This document shows, piece by piece, positions 7,661 to 16,900 of a stretch of 64,000 nt of DNA (position 1 is its first letter; each line of letters opens with the position of its first letter). The stretch is from CAYGTO01 sp964352815 (GTDB lineage: Bacteria; Pseudomonadota; Alphaproteobacteria; Rickettsiales; UBA3002), in contig CAYGTO010000002.1 in the NCBI GenBank assembly GCA_964352815.1, positions 62,001 to 126,000 of the forward strand. Reading direction: 5' to 3'. The notes under the pieces are model-generated. The model was not told the origin of the DNA, searched no databases, and saw only the letters and a program-made list of their open reading frames with translations. The translations under genes and the position numbers were made by a program.

Positions 7661-9259
7661 ATGGTTTATATCTTAACCGATGATTATATCAACGAGCATA
7701 AGGATACATATGATTTAGAAAAGAATAATCGCGGTGCATTCTACCGTTCAGAGACCAAGTATATCGCGCAAATGGTCGGCGGTGAACGCGGAGACAAAAA
7801 GGATTTCTTCACTGCGCTTACCTATATTAATAACACCTCTCATCTTGGGCTTGATGATTTTGAGATTGAAGTGCTCGGCCGAATCCTAACCGAGCTTGGC
7901 CGCCATCATCGTTTTGTGGGCGATGATACCATCAACGTGTTCTGGGGTGAAAACCCTGCAACGCACAGCCTGCAATCTATCAATATTCTCGAATATGTGA
8001 TCCATAATTATGTGAAACATAAGTCGCAGCTCACGCAAGGTATCGCTGATGAGCAGCGCTTTCTGGATATGGCAGACCAACATACGAAGGAACTGACGAA
8101 AATTCGCCAGTGGGCTGCGCTTGGCTTAGTGCTTCATGACATGGGAGAAGTGCTCGGCGAGCCGCGCGTATTGCATGGCGAAAACCTACTTGCGGAGGAT
8201 ATGGATCCGACGGAGTTTGAAGGAAAAGTGCTCGAAAAAGTGATGGCGCTCGCGATCGCGAGTGTGGAAGAAGGTGAGCGCGCTGGCGATCTGACATCGA
8301 CGCGGGGTAGTTTTTACCAAAATGTGCGCACAATGGAAGCCGCACTTGGCATCGAAAAGCGTAAGCTTGAAAGCACCTACCGTAAGATCACGACAAATGA
8401 TTTAAATGCTGCACTGAAGACTATGCCAACCCCTGCGCTTTCAGAAACAGGGCAAAACCGCCTAGATCAATTGATGGCGATTTGGCATTTTGTGGAGGAG
8501 CCGGGCAAATCTCATGATACTAGTAACCCTAACACAAAGCTCCCTGAGAATATTGGGTTCATAGGGAACTTTGTCAAAGCCATCGAGCATAATCAAGGCA
8601 TGCGCCACATCACGCGTTTTGCTCTGAAAGAGAAGAAAACAGAGCAACAGCCAAATAGTACTCTTGGCCGAGCCGCACGAAATCCATATGTCGCAGCAGC
8701 GATTACATTTTTCAAACAGAGCCTTAGTAAGAGTAAGGCAGATAGTACAGGCAATGGCACACAATCGCTCTCCGACATGCCCCTTGAGCGCATTGCAAAA
8801 ACTCTTCGTTTCGCTGAGCGTGACTTGCCGCCCTTATTCGAATCTGCTAACACAGATATTGAGCATGGGCTAGCTGTAACACAAAAAGAGTTTCTGTACG
8901 CCTCAACCATTGCCTATCTCAATGAAGCAATGAAGCCATACGATGTCACCGCAGAATACGGAATCGCAACCGCTAGCCCGAACGAAGGGGGCACAGGTGC
9001 TAAAAAATTATCTCTGCAAGAGCGGTTAATGACGCTTTATGAAGCGGCGATCGAAGATCAGGAGTTTGCTCCAACCACGAAATCCATCGGCGCCGATTGG
9101 ATTGAGAAAGACTTAACACCTGAGTCGTTGCTGACATTCTCTGAGCAAGAGTCTGCCAAAGCAGACCGTTCACCACAACAATCGAAAGATGCGCCGGGCT
9201 GGGCCGCGAATATCCTCAAAGCCCGCCAACGTGATGCTGAGTCAATCCGCGCCGCATAA
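7661..9259 (+). CDS. Uncharacterised protein with an HD-hydrolase-like motif
   Basis: 532 residues, family not recognised. The only recognisable feature is LVLHDMGEVLGE around residue 163, which resembles the His-Asp metal-binding turn of HD-domain phosphohydrolases, in a mainly helical protein. A His-rich segment (GRHHRFVG, residues ~79-86) and LEYVIHNYVKH might supply other ligands. The C-terminal third is polar and low in hydrophobics. No signal peptide or membrane helix. The start at 7661 is preceded by AGCGGAGACC, a good ribosome binding site, and by CtrA-like half-sites. Its AT-richer codon use (GAT, AAT, ATT) differs mildly from neighbours. It could be a regulatory nucleotide hydrolase, but that is speculation. 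Confidence 0.6.
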   Translation: MVYILTDDYINEHKDTYDLEKNNRGAFYRSETKYIAQMVGGERGDKKDFFTALTYINNTSHLGLDDFEIEVLGRILTELGRHHRFVGDDTINVFWGENPATHSLQSINILEYVIHNYVKHKSQLTQGIADEQRFLDMADQHTKELTKIRQWAALGLVLHDMGEVLGEPRVLHGENLLAEDMDPTEFEGKVLEKVMALAIASVEEGERAGDLTSTRGSFYQNVRTMEAALGIEKRKLESTYRKITTNDLNAALKTMPTPALSETGQNRLDQLMAIWHFVEEPGKSHDTSNPNTKLPENIGFIGNFVKAIEHNQGMRHITRFALKEKKTEQQPNSTLGRAARNPYVAAAITFFKQSLSKSKADSTGNGTQSLSDMPLERIAKTLRFAERDLPPLFESANTDIEHGLAVTQKEFLYASTIAYLNEAMKPYDVTAEYGIATASPNEGGTGAKKLSLQERLMTLYEAAIEDQEFAPTTKSIGADWIEKDLTPESLLTFSEQESAKADRSPQQSKDAPGWAANILKARQRDAESIRAA

Positions 9260-9299
9260 ACCCCTTGCCATAATCGAAGGCTTCGATTACATCGGTAGC

Positions 9300-9659
9300 A
9301 TGTTGAAAAAGCTCTCCTATTCCTTTTTGCTCAGCAGCAGCGCGATTCACGTCTTTTGCTGCGGGATTCCCGCGGTAATGAGCCTGTTTAGTATCACGGC
9401 GCTGTTTGGTCTCTCAGGCGGCATTATGATGGAGCCCGCATGGTTCAACGCAATTGAATTCCCTCTGCTTGTTCTGTCTGCCAGCCTTTTAGCACTAACC
9501 GGCGCATTACACTGGATCAGCACGCGCATGGATTGCCGCACCGATGGTCATTGCGTTCATCCGCCCTGTGATTCAGAAAAACACCGCGCCCGCATCATCT
9601 ATTCGGTTGCCCTCGGCTTATTCATCCTCAATCTCATACACTACATCCTGGCACACTAA
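9300..9659 (+). CDS. Small membrane protein (MerC-like, unassigned)
   Basis: 119 residues from the ATG at 9300; the reading frame stays open further upstream, but no conserved extension is seen there. Three hydrophobic segments: residues ~6-35 with HVFCCGIPAV, ~46-67, and ~97-117 near the C-terminus. A vicinal Cys-Cys pair in the first helix and a His/Cys-rich loop (MDCRTDGHCVHPPCD) suggest metal binding and recall small mercury or heavy-metal transport proteins of the MerC/MerF type, but the similarity is only at motif level. It starts 41 bp after the HD-motif gene and ends 39 bp before the Pel-locus epimerase, so it could be co-transcribed with either. Confidence 0.5.
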   Translation: MLKKLSYSFLLSSSAIHVFCCGIPAVMSLFSITALFGLSGGIMMEPAWFNAIEFPLLVLSASLLALTGALHWISTRMDCRTDGHCVHPPCDSEKHRARIIYSVALGLFILNLIHYILAH

Positions 9660-9698
9660 GCGTTAGCGCCCCTCCCCCATTTGTGATATTCTTCGCCA

Positions 9699-10619
9699 AT
9701 GAACTATCTTGTCACGGGCGGTGCTGGCTTTATTGGCCATCATCTACACCACGCGCTCATCGTAGCGGGCCATCAGGTCTGCGTGCTCGATGATTTATCG
9801 AGCGGCCGCACGGACAACCTCCACCCGGATGCGCAGTTCATTGAGGGCTGCATCACGGATGCCGAGGCCTGCAGAGCCGCGCTCGAAGGCTGCGACGGGG
9901 TGTTCCACCTGGCCGCCATCGCCTCGGTGCAGCAATGCCAAGACGACTGGCCCCGCGCCCATGCGGTGAATAGTGGCGGTTTCGTCACCCTGCTCGACGC
10001 CATCAAGGCGCGCCCCATCCCCGTTGTCTATGCCTCTTCCGCCGCGGTCTATGGCGACGCAGACGCGCTGCCCATTAATGAAACTTCCCCACGCATTCCG
10101 TTCAGCGCGTATGGCGCCGACAAACTCAACAATGAACATCATGCCGCCGTGGCATCCGCCATTTTTAGCATCCCCACCCTAGGATTGCGCCCCTTCAATG
10201 TCTATGGCCCGCAGCAGGACCCGTCCTCGCCCTATTCCGGGGTGATTTCGATCTTTATGCAACGCGCTCTCGCCGGTAAAGCGCTGACCATCTTCGGCGA
10301 TGGTTCCGCGACGCGCGACTTTGTCTATGTCGCCGACGCGGTGCAGGCGTTTTTCGCTGGCATGAAGGCGCTCGAAACCCGAACGGTTTCATGCGATGTC
10401 TGTAATTTGGGCACCGGCCAAAGCGTGAGTATTCAGGAGCTTGCTGACACTATCTCCCGCCTCACCGATTCCTCCGCCACCATTGACCATCAGCCTGCCC
10501 GCGCGGGCGACATTGCCCATTCCTGCAGCGACCCTTCATACGCCGCAAAGCAGCTCGGCTTTACCACAACCACATCGCTCGACACCGGGCTCACCCAGCT
10601 CAAGGAGGCCCTCACATGA
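9699..10619 (+). CDS. UDP-sugar 4-epimerase of the Pel locus (PelX-like)
   Basis: 306-residue extended short-chain dehydrogenase. It has the NAD-binding TGGAGFIGHHL at residues 6-16, the catalytic SSAAVYG and the YGADK (YxxxK) pair, and RPFNVYGPQQDPSSPYSGV typical of UDP-glucose/UDP-GlcNAc 4-epimerases. Pel is made of GalNAc and GlcNAc, and PelX of Pseudomonas protegens is a UDP-GlcNAc C4-epimerase encoded with the pel genes. A role in supplying UDP-GalNAc is inferred from the 4-bp ATGA overlap with the next gene, the PelA hydrolase. Substrate preference cannot be read from the sequence with certainty. Confidence 0.85.
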   Translation: MNYLVTGGAGFIGHHLHHALIVAGHQVCVLDDLSSGRTDNLHPDAQFIEGCITDAEACRAALEGCDGVFHLAAIASVQQCQDDWPRAHAVNSGGFVTLLDAIKARPIPVVYASSAAVYGDADALPINETSPRIPFSAYGADKLNNEHHAAVASAIFSIPTLGLRPFNVYGPQQDPSSPYSGVISIFMQRALAGKALTIFGDGSATRDFVYVADAVQAFFAGMKALETRTVSCDVCNLGTGQSVSIQELADTISRLTDSSATIDHQPARAGDIAHSCSDPSYAAKQLGFTTTTSLDTGLTQLKEALT

Positions 10620-11458
10620 GCACTCGATTGAAAACATTTCTCTCCGCGCTGCTCTGCGCCTTCCCCTTCTCGGCCTGCGTTGCAGCGACACAAAGCTGGG
10701 TCGTCTATTATGGCCATGCGCACCCTTTCGATGATTTCGCACATTACGACATTATTGCGTTCGACAGTGATGAATACCCCGCACTGCCGAAAGAACGTAA
10801 AGAGGGCCAAACCATCCTCGGCTATTTGAGCACCTCAGAAGCCGAGACCTACCGCCCCTATTTTGACGAAATCGAAGCGCTCGATGTGTTCATCGCCAAG
10901 AGCGATCTCTGGCGTGACCATATCATCATCGACATTCGTGAGGAGCGCTGGCGGGATTATTTCGTCAATACACTCGTGCCTAAAGTATTGGCCAAAGGCT
11001 TTGACGGGATCATGCTCGACACGATCGACTCGGTGATTTACCTCGAAGAACAGCACCCGAAGAAATATGCCGGCATGAAAGAAGCGGCCGTGCTGCTCAT
11101 CAAACAGCTGCGCAAAACGCACCCCGATGCCAAGCTCATGCTCAATCGCGGCATTCCGATTTTGCATACTCTCGCGAATGATATTGATTACGTTCTCGCC
11201 GAAAGCACACGCGTGGAATATAATTTCGACACGCATGAGGTGAATTATTTCGACGATGCGATCTACGCGGAATATGTCGAAACACTCAAAGCCGCCCAGG
11301 CGATCAACCCGTCACTCATCGTCGTCACGCTGGATTATTGGAAAATGAAGAAAGCTGAATCGGATACCATCGCCGCGATTTATAAAGAGCAGCGCAGCCA
11401 TGGCTTCTCGCCCTACGTCACCACCATTGATCTCAAAAAACATCATAAAGAGCCATGA
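10616..11458 (+). CDS. pelA: PelA-type glycoside hydrolase (separate hydrolase half)
   Basis: 280 residues with an N-terminal signal peptide (residues ~1-24; a Cys at 21 leaves a weak lipobox possible). The rest is a single TIM-barrel of the PelA hydrolase / TM1410 class: QSWVVYYG at the start, GFDGIMLDTIDS with Asp135, and VLAES with Glu196 as likely catalytic acids. In P. aeruginosa this domain is the first third of one long PelA and cleaves Pel. Here it ends as its own protein. The stop overlaps the next start (ATGA at 11455-11458), so the two halves are probably translationally coupled. Periplasmic. Symbol used for the N-terminal half only. Confidence 0.86.
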   Translation: MSTRLKTFLSALLCAFPFSACVAATQSWVVYYGHAHPFDDFAHYDIIAFDSDEYPALPKERKEGQTILGYLSTSEAETYRPYFDEIEALDVFIAKSDLWRDHIIIDIREERWRDYFVNTLVPKVLAKGFDGIMLDTIDSVIYLEEQHPKKYAGMKEAAVLLIKQLRKTHPDAKLMLNRGIPILHTLANDIDYVLAESTRVEYNFDTHEVNYFDDAIYAEYVETLKAAQAINPSLIVVTLDYWKMKKAESDTIAAIYKEQRSHGFSPYVTTIDLKKHHKEP

Positions 11459-13830
11459 TTCATTTCTTTCACACCTGTCATTACCCGGCTTGTCCGGGTA
11501 ATCCAAACCGCCACTTTTGGATTGCCCGCATAAAGCGTGCAATGACAGTGTTGCTCATGACACTCGCCTTATTTCCTATCTACGCAATAGCGGCATATGA
11601 AAACCCCACACCCATCCCGCGCAAGCTGCTCGCGCTCTATGATAGCCGCGAATATGAAGGCCATAACATCCGCCAGAATATGATTCACCAGCATTATGAA
11701 ATGCCAGCGAATCGGCTCGGCTACGACGTCTTTTACCACGACATCAATGAACCACTCCCCGAGTTGAACGACGAATATCGCGGTGTGCTGATCGGTCTGT
11801 TTAGAGAAGTCGCCATCGATCAGCCCGCCTATTTGGTGTGGCTCGAGAAACAGCTCAACGAAGGCCGCCACATTGTGCTGCTCGGCGATGTCGGCATTTA
11901 CGATTGGGGTGGGCTCGATGATGCCTCCAAAGGCCGGCTCAAATTTATCTATGAGCGCATCGGTATTAAGCAGTTTCTCGATTGGCACCCGCTGACCCAT
12001 CGCAGCCGCATCGCTTCCATCGATGAGACCATGCTGGGCTTCGAACGAAAGCTCGCACCGCCTTTCCCACCATTCCAAGCGATGAAAGTCTCCAAAGCCG
12101 GCACCTCGCATCTGAAAATGCTAGTGAGTGTGGACCGGCCAAAAGAGACTGCCGATCTGATTATTACCGGGCCACAAGGCGGCTTTGTAACCTCGGAATA
12201 TGACTTCCACAGCCAAGAGATCAAAGACCGCTATGTTACCTCCTGGTATCTCAACCCGTTCCACTTTCTCAAAACCGCACTGAACGCGCCAACCTTCCCG
12301 ATCCCCGACATCACCACGCATAATGGAAGGCGGATTTTCTATAGCCACATCGATGGTGATGGCTGGAATAACCCAACGCGGATTGAGGGCTACCCAAAGG
12401 GGCTCGTCAGCTCGGCAGAAGTGATTCAAGACAAGCTGCTCAAGCCCTATGATGATTTTAGCTTTAGCGTCGGGCTGGTGGCGGCCGATTTGGTCGATCA
12501 CTGTTTTGGTAGCGAGAAAAGCCGCGAGATTGCGCGCAGCACCTTAGCGCTTCCCAATGTTGAGCCAACCAACCACACCTATACCCACCCGCTCTTTTGG
12601 CAATTCTTTGAGGAATACACTGCTGAGCGTGAAGCTCCCTTTACCAGCGCCTACCCTAAGCGCGCGGGCATGTTCGCGAACTCTTTTGGCGCGGTGATGG
12701 GCGAACATAACCACCCTAAGAATAGCCCCATTCTTAAAGAAAAACGCGAACGCCTCCGCAATCGCAGCCGTACAGCGCCAGATGAAAAAATCCTAACGAT
12801 CGATGAAATCATGCTCGAATTTTATGACACGCCGCGCAGCTATAATTGCATGCCCTTTTCGGAGGAGACCGAGATTGTCGACTCATTGAAGCTGATTCAA
12901 ACACTCTCGCCAAGCCATAAAAAGGTGGGGTTGATGCAATGGTCGGGTAATACCAGCCCCTATGAGCGCTTCGTGCGTAAGGTCCGCGAGGCGGGCATGC
13001 TCAATATTAATGGCGGGGAATCGCGCTTTGATGCGGAATATCCTTCCTATAGCTCGATCTTCCCCATTGGCGTCAAAGTCGGCAATGAGCAACAGATCTA
13101 CTCCACGGCCAGCAATGAAAACACCTACACCAACCTGTGGTCTGAGCGCTTTTTTGGCTATCGCTATTTAATTGAAACCGTGCGCCGGACCGAAGAGCCG
13201 ATCCGTATCGCGCCGTTCAATGTCTATTTCCATAGCTACTCCGGCGAGCGCCCCGCTAGTCTGCGCGCACTTATCGAAATCATGGATTATGCGCGTGGCC
13301 AAGAGCTAATCCCACTCTTCACCAGCCGCTTTTCCGCCATCGCGAATGGCTTCTTCAGCACTGATATTGAAATACTGGGCGAGACGCGCTGGCGCATTCG
13401 CAACCGAGGAGAGATGCAAACGTTCCGAATTGAAGGCGCGGCAGACCAGCATATCGACCACAGCGCATCAAACGGGGTGCTTGGCTACCGATCCTACCAA
13501 GGTAGCCTCTATGTCTTTTTAAACCCATCCATCGACAATGCGGTGATCGCGCTGAGTGAGACCCCGACTCCTGCCCTTTCATTAGTGAGTAGCCGTTTTG
13601 ATATTCGTGAGGCAAAGCGCGACACCAACGATGCTATCACGCTGACCATGGAAGGCGTCGGCGAAGGCGAAATGCTGTGGCGCGTGCCGCAGGATGGCCG
13701 CTATGAAGTGAAGACAGCCCAAGGCTCACCGCTCTATTTAGAGTCTCACCGTGGCGAAATTACCATTCCTTTGCCCAAGTCAGACCCTTTCTCTCCCTTC
13801 ACTCTCAGCATTCGCTTCGCATCTGAGTAA
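11455..13830 (+). CDS. pelA: PelA-type polysaccharide deacetylase (separate deacetylase half)
   Basis: 791 residues from the ATGA-overlapping start; a start at 11542 (762 residues) is equally likely, because it begins exactly at a signal peptide (MTVLLMTLALFPIYAIAA). The first ~100 residues after this look like the reductase-like middle domain of PelA. The catalytic part has YSHIDGDGW (metal Asp) near residue 300 and NHTYTHPLFW (HxxxH) near 380, matching the D/H/H metal site of the CE18 deacetylase of PelA, which partly deacetylates Pel in the periplasm for export. The 11477-11546 stretch is a GTCAT-type palindromic repeat, so the upstream codons may be repeat-derived or untranslated. Confidence 0.87.
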   Translation: MIHFFHTCHYPACPGNPNRHFWIARIKRAMTVLLMTLALFPIYAIAAYENPTPIPRKLLALYDSREYEGHNIRQNMIHQHYEMPANRLGYDVFYHDINEPLPELNDEYRGVLIGLFREVAIDQPAYLVWLEKQLNEGRHIVLLGDVGIYDWGGLDDASKGRLKFIYERIGIKQFLDWHPLTHRSRIASIDETMLGFERKLAPPFPPFQAMKVSKAGTSHLKMLVSVDRPKETADLIITGPQGGFVTSEYDFHSQEIKDRYVTSWYLNPFHFLKTALNAPTFPIPDITTHNGRRIFYSHIDGDGWNNPTRIEGYPKGLVSSAEVIQDKLLKPYDDFSFSVGLVAADLVDHCFGSEKSREIARSTLALPNVEPTNHTYTHPLFWQFFEEYTAEREAPFTSAYPKRAGMFANSFGAVMGEHNHPKNSPILKEKRERLRNRSRTAPDEKILTIDEIMLEFYDTPRSYNCMPFSEETEIVDSLKLIQTLSPSHKKVGLMQWSGNTSPYERFVRKVREAGMLNINGGESRFDAEYPSYSSIFPIGVKVGNEQQIYSTASNENTYTNLWSERFFGYRYLIETVRRTEEPIRIAPFNVYFHSYSGERPASLRALIEIMDYARGQELIPLFTSRFSAIANGFFSTDIEILGETRWRIRNRGEMQTFRIEGAADQHIDHSASNGVLGYRSYQGSLYVFLNPSIDNAVIALSETPTPALSLVSSRFDIREAKRDTNDAITLTMEGVGEGEMLWRVPQDGRYEVKTAQGSPLYLESHRGEITIPLPKSDPFSPFTLSIRFASE
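11477..11546. repeat. GTCAT...ATGAC palindromic element, copy 5 (in the 5' end of the deacetylase gene)
   Basis: A 70-bp element of the same subfamily as 1571-1649. Its terminal ATGAC supplies the ATG at 11542 that begins the deacetylase signal peptide, and the whole element is open in the frame of the gene. Confidence 0.8.
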
Positions 13831-13885
13831 AAATCTGTTATGTATAAGCCATGTGGGTTATTTCGTTAATATACTGATTTTGCTG

Positions 13886-13914
13886 TTTACAACTCATGCC
13901 GATTCCGGTATGAA
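13886..13914 (+). promoter_or_regulatory. Candidate sigma-70 promoter for pelB-G
   Basis: TTTACA (13886-13891) and TATGAA (13909-13914) with 17-bp spacing, in an AT-rich 169-bp gap between the deacetylase gene and pelB. A transcript would start near 13921, leaving a leader of about 80 nt. Confidence 0.45.
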
Positions 13915-13924
13915 TGTGTGTAAA

Positions 13925-13940
13925 TTAATAAAATATTAAC
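13925..13940 (+). promoter_or_regulatory. CtrA box upstream of pelB
   Basis: TTAA (13925-13928), seven bases, then TTAAC (13936-13940): a perfect match to the CtrA consensus TTAA-N7-TTAAC. It overlaps the expected transcription start of the candidate promoter at 13886-13914, a position compatible with repression. The local sequence is AT-rich, which raises the chance of a fortuitous match. Confidence 0.5.
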
Positions 13941-13999
13941 TATTTAATACCGCACAGAATAACAATAAACCATTTTATTAGAGTGGCTTAGACAAGAAT

Positions 14000-16900
14000 A
14001 TGATACGCAAAGAGTATGTGATCGCGGTATGCTTAACCATTGCTGGCTTAGTCGGTGGTTACCTTATTTTCCCGCAACAAGACGAAATCGCACGTATGGA
14101 AGTGCAGGACTTCAATTATGAAGATCCAGAAGCTGCCTATGAAGCGCGCTATCAAGCCGGCGATCGCAGCGTTGACACCGTTCAGCAGCTCGTACGGATT
14201 CACACCAACACCGGTAATGTTAACCGCGCGATTGAAGTGCTCGAAGTCTATGTGGCAGAGCATCCGGAAGATGAAAAAGCGCTGAGCCAGCTCGCTAAAC
14301 TTTACCAATTTGCTCAGCGCTATGAAGATTACGTCCGCACACTCGAAGCAATGCGCGCGCAGAATGAAACACCAGAGCTGCTCAAAGAGCTCGCGCAGCT
14401 CTATGATTTCTTCCAAATGCCTGAAAAGCAGAAAGAAGCGCTTGAGGCACTTCGTCAATATGAAGGCGAAGCGGATAAGCCAGATACGCTCAGCTTGCTC
14501 GCCAATCTGCGCAGCACTGAAAAAGATTATGCCGGCGTAGTCGAGCTGCTAGACCGGCTGCTGGAGAAAAGCCCCGAAGATTACACAGAAAATGATGCAA
14601 TCCGCCATACCGATGCCCTACTCGCGTTAGACCGCGATGAAGACGCGCTTCGCCAAGTGATCACCTGGTATCAGCTGCCACAAGGCACCCCGGCAAACAC
14701 GGCGGGCCTGGTCGACATGCTGCACTACCAAGGCAACATCCCGCTCGCAAAGCAAGCAATGCAGAGCATTGGCGCAGAAGCCGTCAATAAAAGCCCTGCC
14801 CTGCTTCAATCATGGGTCCTCATCCTGCTCGATGAAGGTGAAAAAGAACGTGCCTACAAGCTTCTCCTCGCTATGGAACAACAAGAAGCATTGCCGCGTC
14901 GCCTCGTGCCAGACTTAATGTATCTGTCACTCGCCTATGACAATGATCCGCTTTTTGAGAAGCTCGCAGAAGAGCACGGCCTGCATGGCCTAGAAGAAGC
15001 ACAGCTCGCCGATATTTGGCTCCGCTCTGTGCTGGATAAGCAAGGCAAGCTCGCACGCCTCGTGGAAGATCATGTCGAGCAAGGCACCCCGCAAAGCTAC
15101 CCGATGGTACGCGCGCTTATTGCCGCGAAAGAACGCACCAGCGACCGCCATGAACGCATTCGCGGCTTGCTCGCAGCCGACCTCTCGCCGCGCGATCGTA
15201 TTCGCATGGCCGAGGCCATGGCTGCCTTTAACGAACGCCGCTACGCACGTGATTTCCTTTCCGGCCTTCCAGACATTGCCGGCCTTGATCGTGGCTCCCT
15301 TGCGGCACTGGAGTCGATCTATCTTCGCCTCGGTGACATTGAATCTGCCGAGCGTTATATTGCGCGTTTAAAAGAGGCAGAGCGTCTTGAAGAGCTCGCA
15401 CCGATTGGCCTACGCACCGCGGCTGCGATCGGTAACCGCTCCGTACTTCGCGAATGGCGCGCGAAGCAGAAGCTAGATCAAAAAGAAGCTGACACCAAAC
15501 TCATCACCGATCTGTTCTATCAAGCCGCCAACCGTGGCCATTTGGAACTCGCCCTTGAAGTCATGCAATGGCAAAATGATGAGAATGAAATCTATAAAGC
15601 ACGCCGAGGCATTGCTGATATTTATGCCCGCACTGGCCGCTATGATGCTGCCCTTGCGCTTCTCGAAAATGACGCGCCGCGTAATGAGAAAGAGATCAAA
15701 GATCGTATCTTCTTGCTTTCGAAACTGGCGCCACGCTCTGAGAAATATCGCAACAAACTCGTGAACCTTGCGAAGCAATATAGCGGCGGGAAGAACTCAC
15801 GCTCTTTGAAAGAAGCCTTCGTGTTCGCACTGCAAGATGCCGGCGCGGAAACCCAAAGCCTGCCCTTCATGAAACAGCTTGCGGATCAATATGGTGGCCA
15901 ATGGCTCCTTGTCTATGCCGATACGATCGAGCGTTATGGCAATATCGATGTCGCGACTTACTATCGCCTCAAAGCCGCAGAGGATCCAAATTTCTCACCT
16001 GAAACCAAACTCAGTCTCGCCTATGCGCTTGCCGATCGCGGCTATCGCCCGCAGGCAGAACAAATGCTCACCACGCTTGCGAACCGTCCCGAAACGCGTA
16101 TCGACGCGACGAAACAGCTCGCTTATCTCTGGGGTGTACGCCCAACCGATGAGCAGCGTGATTGGCTGCGCGCGCGCTGGAAAGCCGCAGAAGGTGAAGA
16201 GAAAGAGATTTACGGTGACCTCGTCACGGGTAGCCTGCCTGAAGATGCCGTGGTAGCGTTTGTGCAAGAAGATCGTTCGGTCCTCGAAATTGATGGCCTA
16301 AAGAAACAATATATCGAATTGCTCGCGCGCGATCGTAAGCTTGGCCCTGAACTCGCGATGACCGAGGAGTGGGCAGAAGCCAATCAGGATGCACGTCCGC
16401 TGATTAAGCTCGCACGCCTCGCGCATAATTATGGCGATTATGATCTCGCGCAACAAGGCTATGCCAGTGCGTTAGCGATTGATCCAAACGCGACCGATGC
16501 GTTGGTCGGCGGCACGATCACGGCCTACACCAAGGCGGATTATGAAACCAGCAAGAATTACTTCCAGCGCTACCTTGCGATGGCGCAAGAAGCGGAGCAA
16601 GTCACCTCGCCAAATCTTCATGAAGCCTATTACAGCTACGCAGAGCAAATGCGTCGCCAGGAAGGCATCGAAGTGGCCGCGCCGTATTATCGCCGCGTGA
16701 TTGAGCTTACCCGTCTTGGACGTTTCGAAGACCCTCGTTCGCTCTCGCTCGCTGGTCAGAGCGCATCATGGATCAACGAACCTGAAGTCAGTGACACCGT
16801 CTTTGATTATGCGTTCGCACGTCACCGCGATAATGAAATCGTTCGCGCCGATAAAGCCGCACTCCTCATCGATCAGAAGAAATATGATGAAGCCCGAGCG

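Noticed and set aside
8031..8345. Minus-strand ORF of 104 aa inside the HD-motif gene
   Set aside because: Antisense shadow with no ribosome binding site and no recognisable domain; the same applies to the many other antisense ORFs in lysS, argH, pelB and cheA.
9189..9659. Longer start for the MerC-like membrane protein at 9189
   Set aside because: It would overlap the HD-motif gene by 71 bp and add a charged N-terminus before the first membrane helix; the ATG at 9300 is simpler.
13831..13999. pelC gene in the gap before pelB
   Set aside because: Only 169 bp, AT-rich, no ORF with a lipobox. Treated as promoter region.
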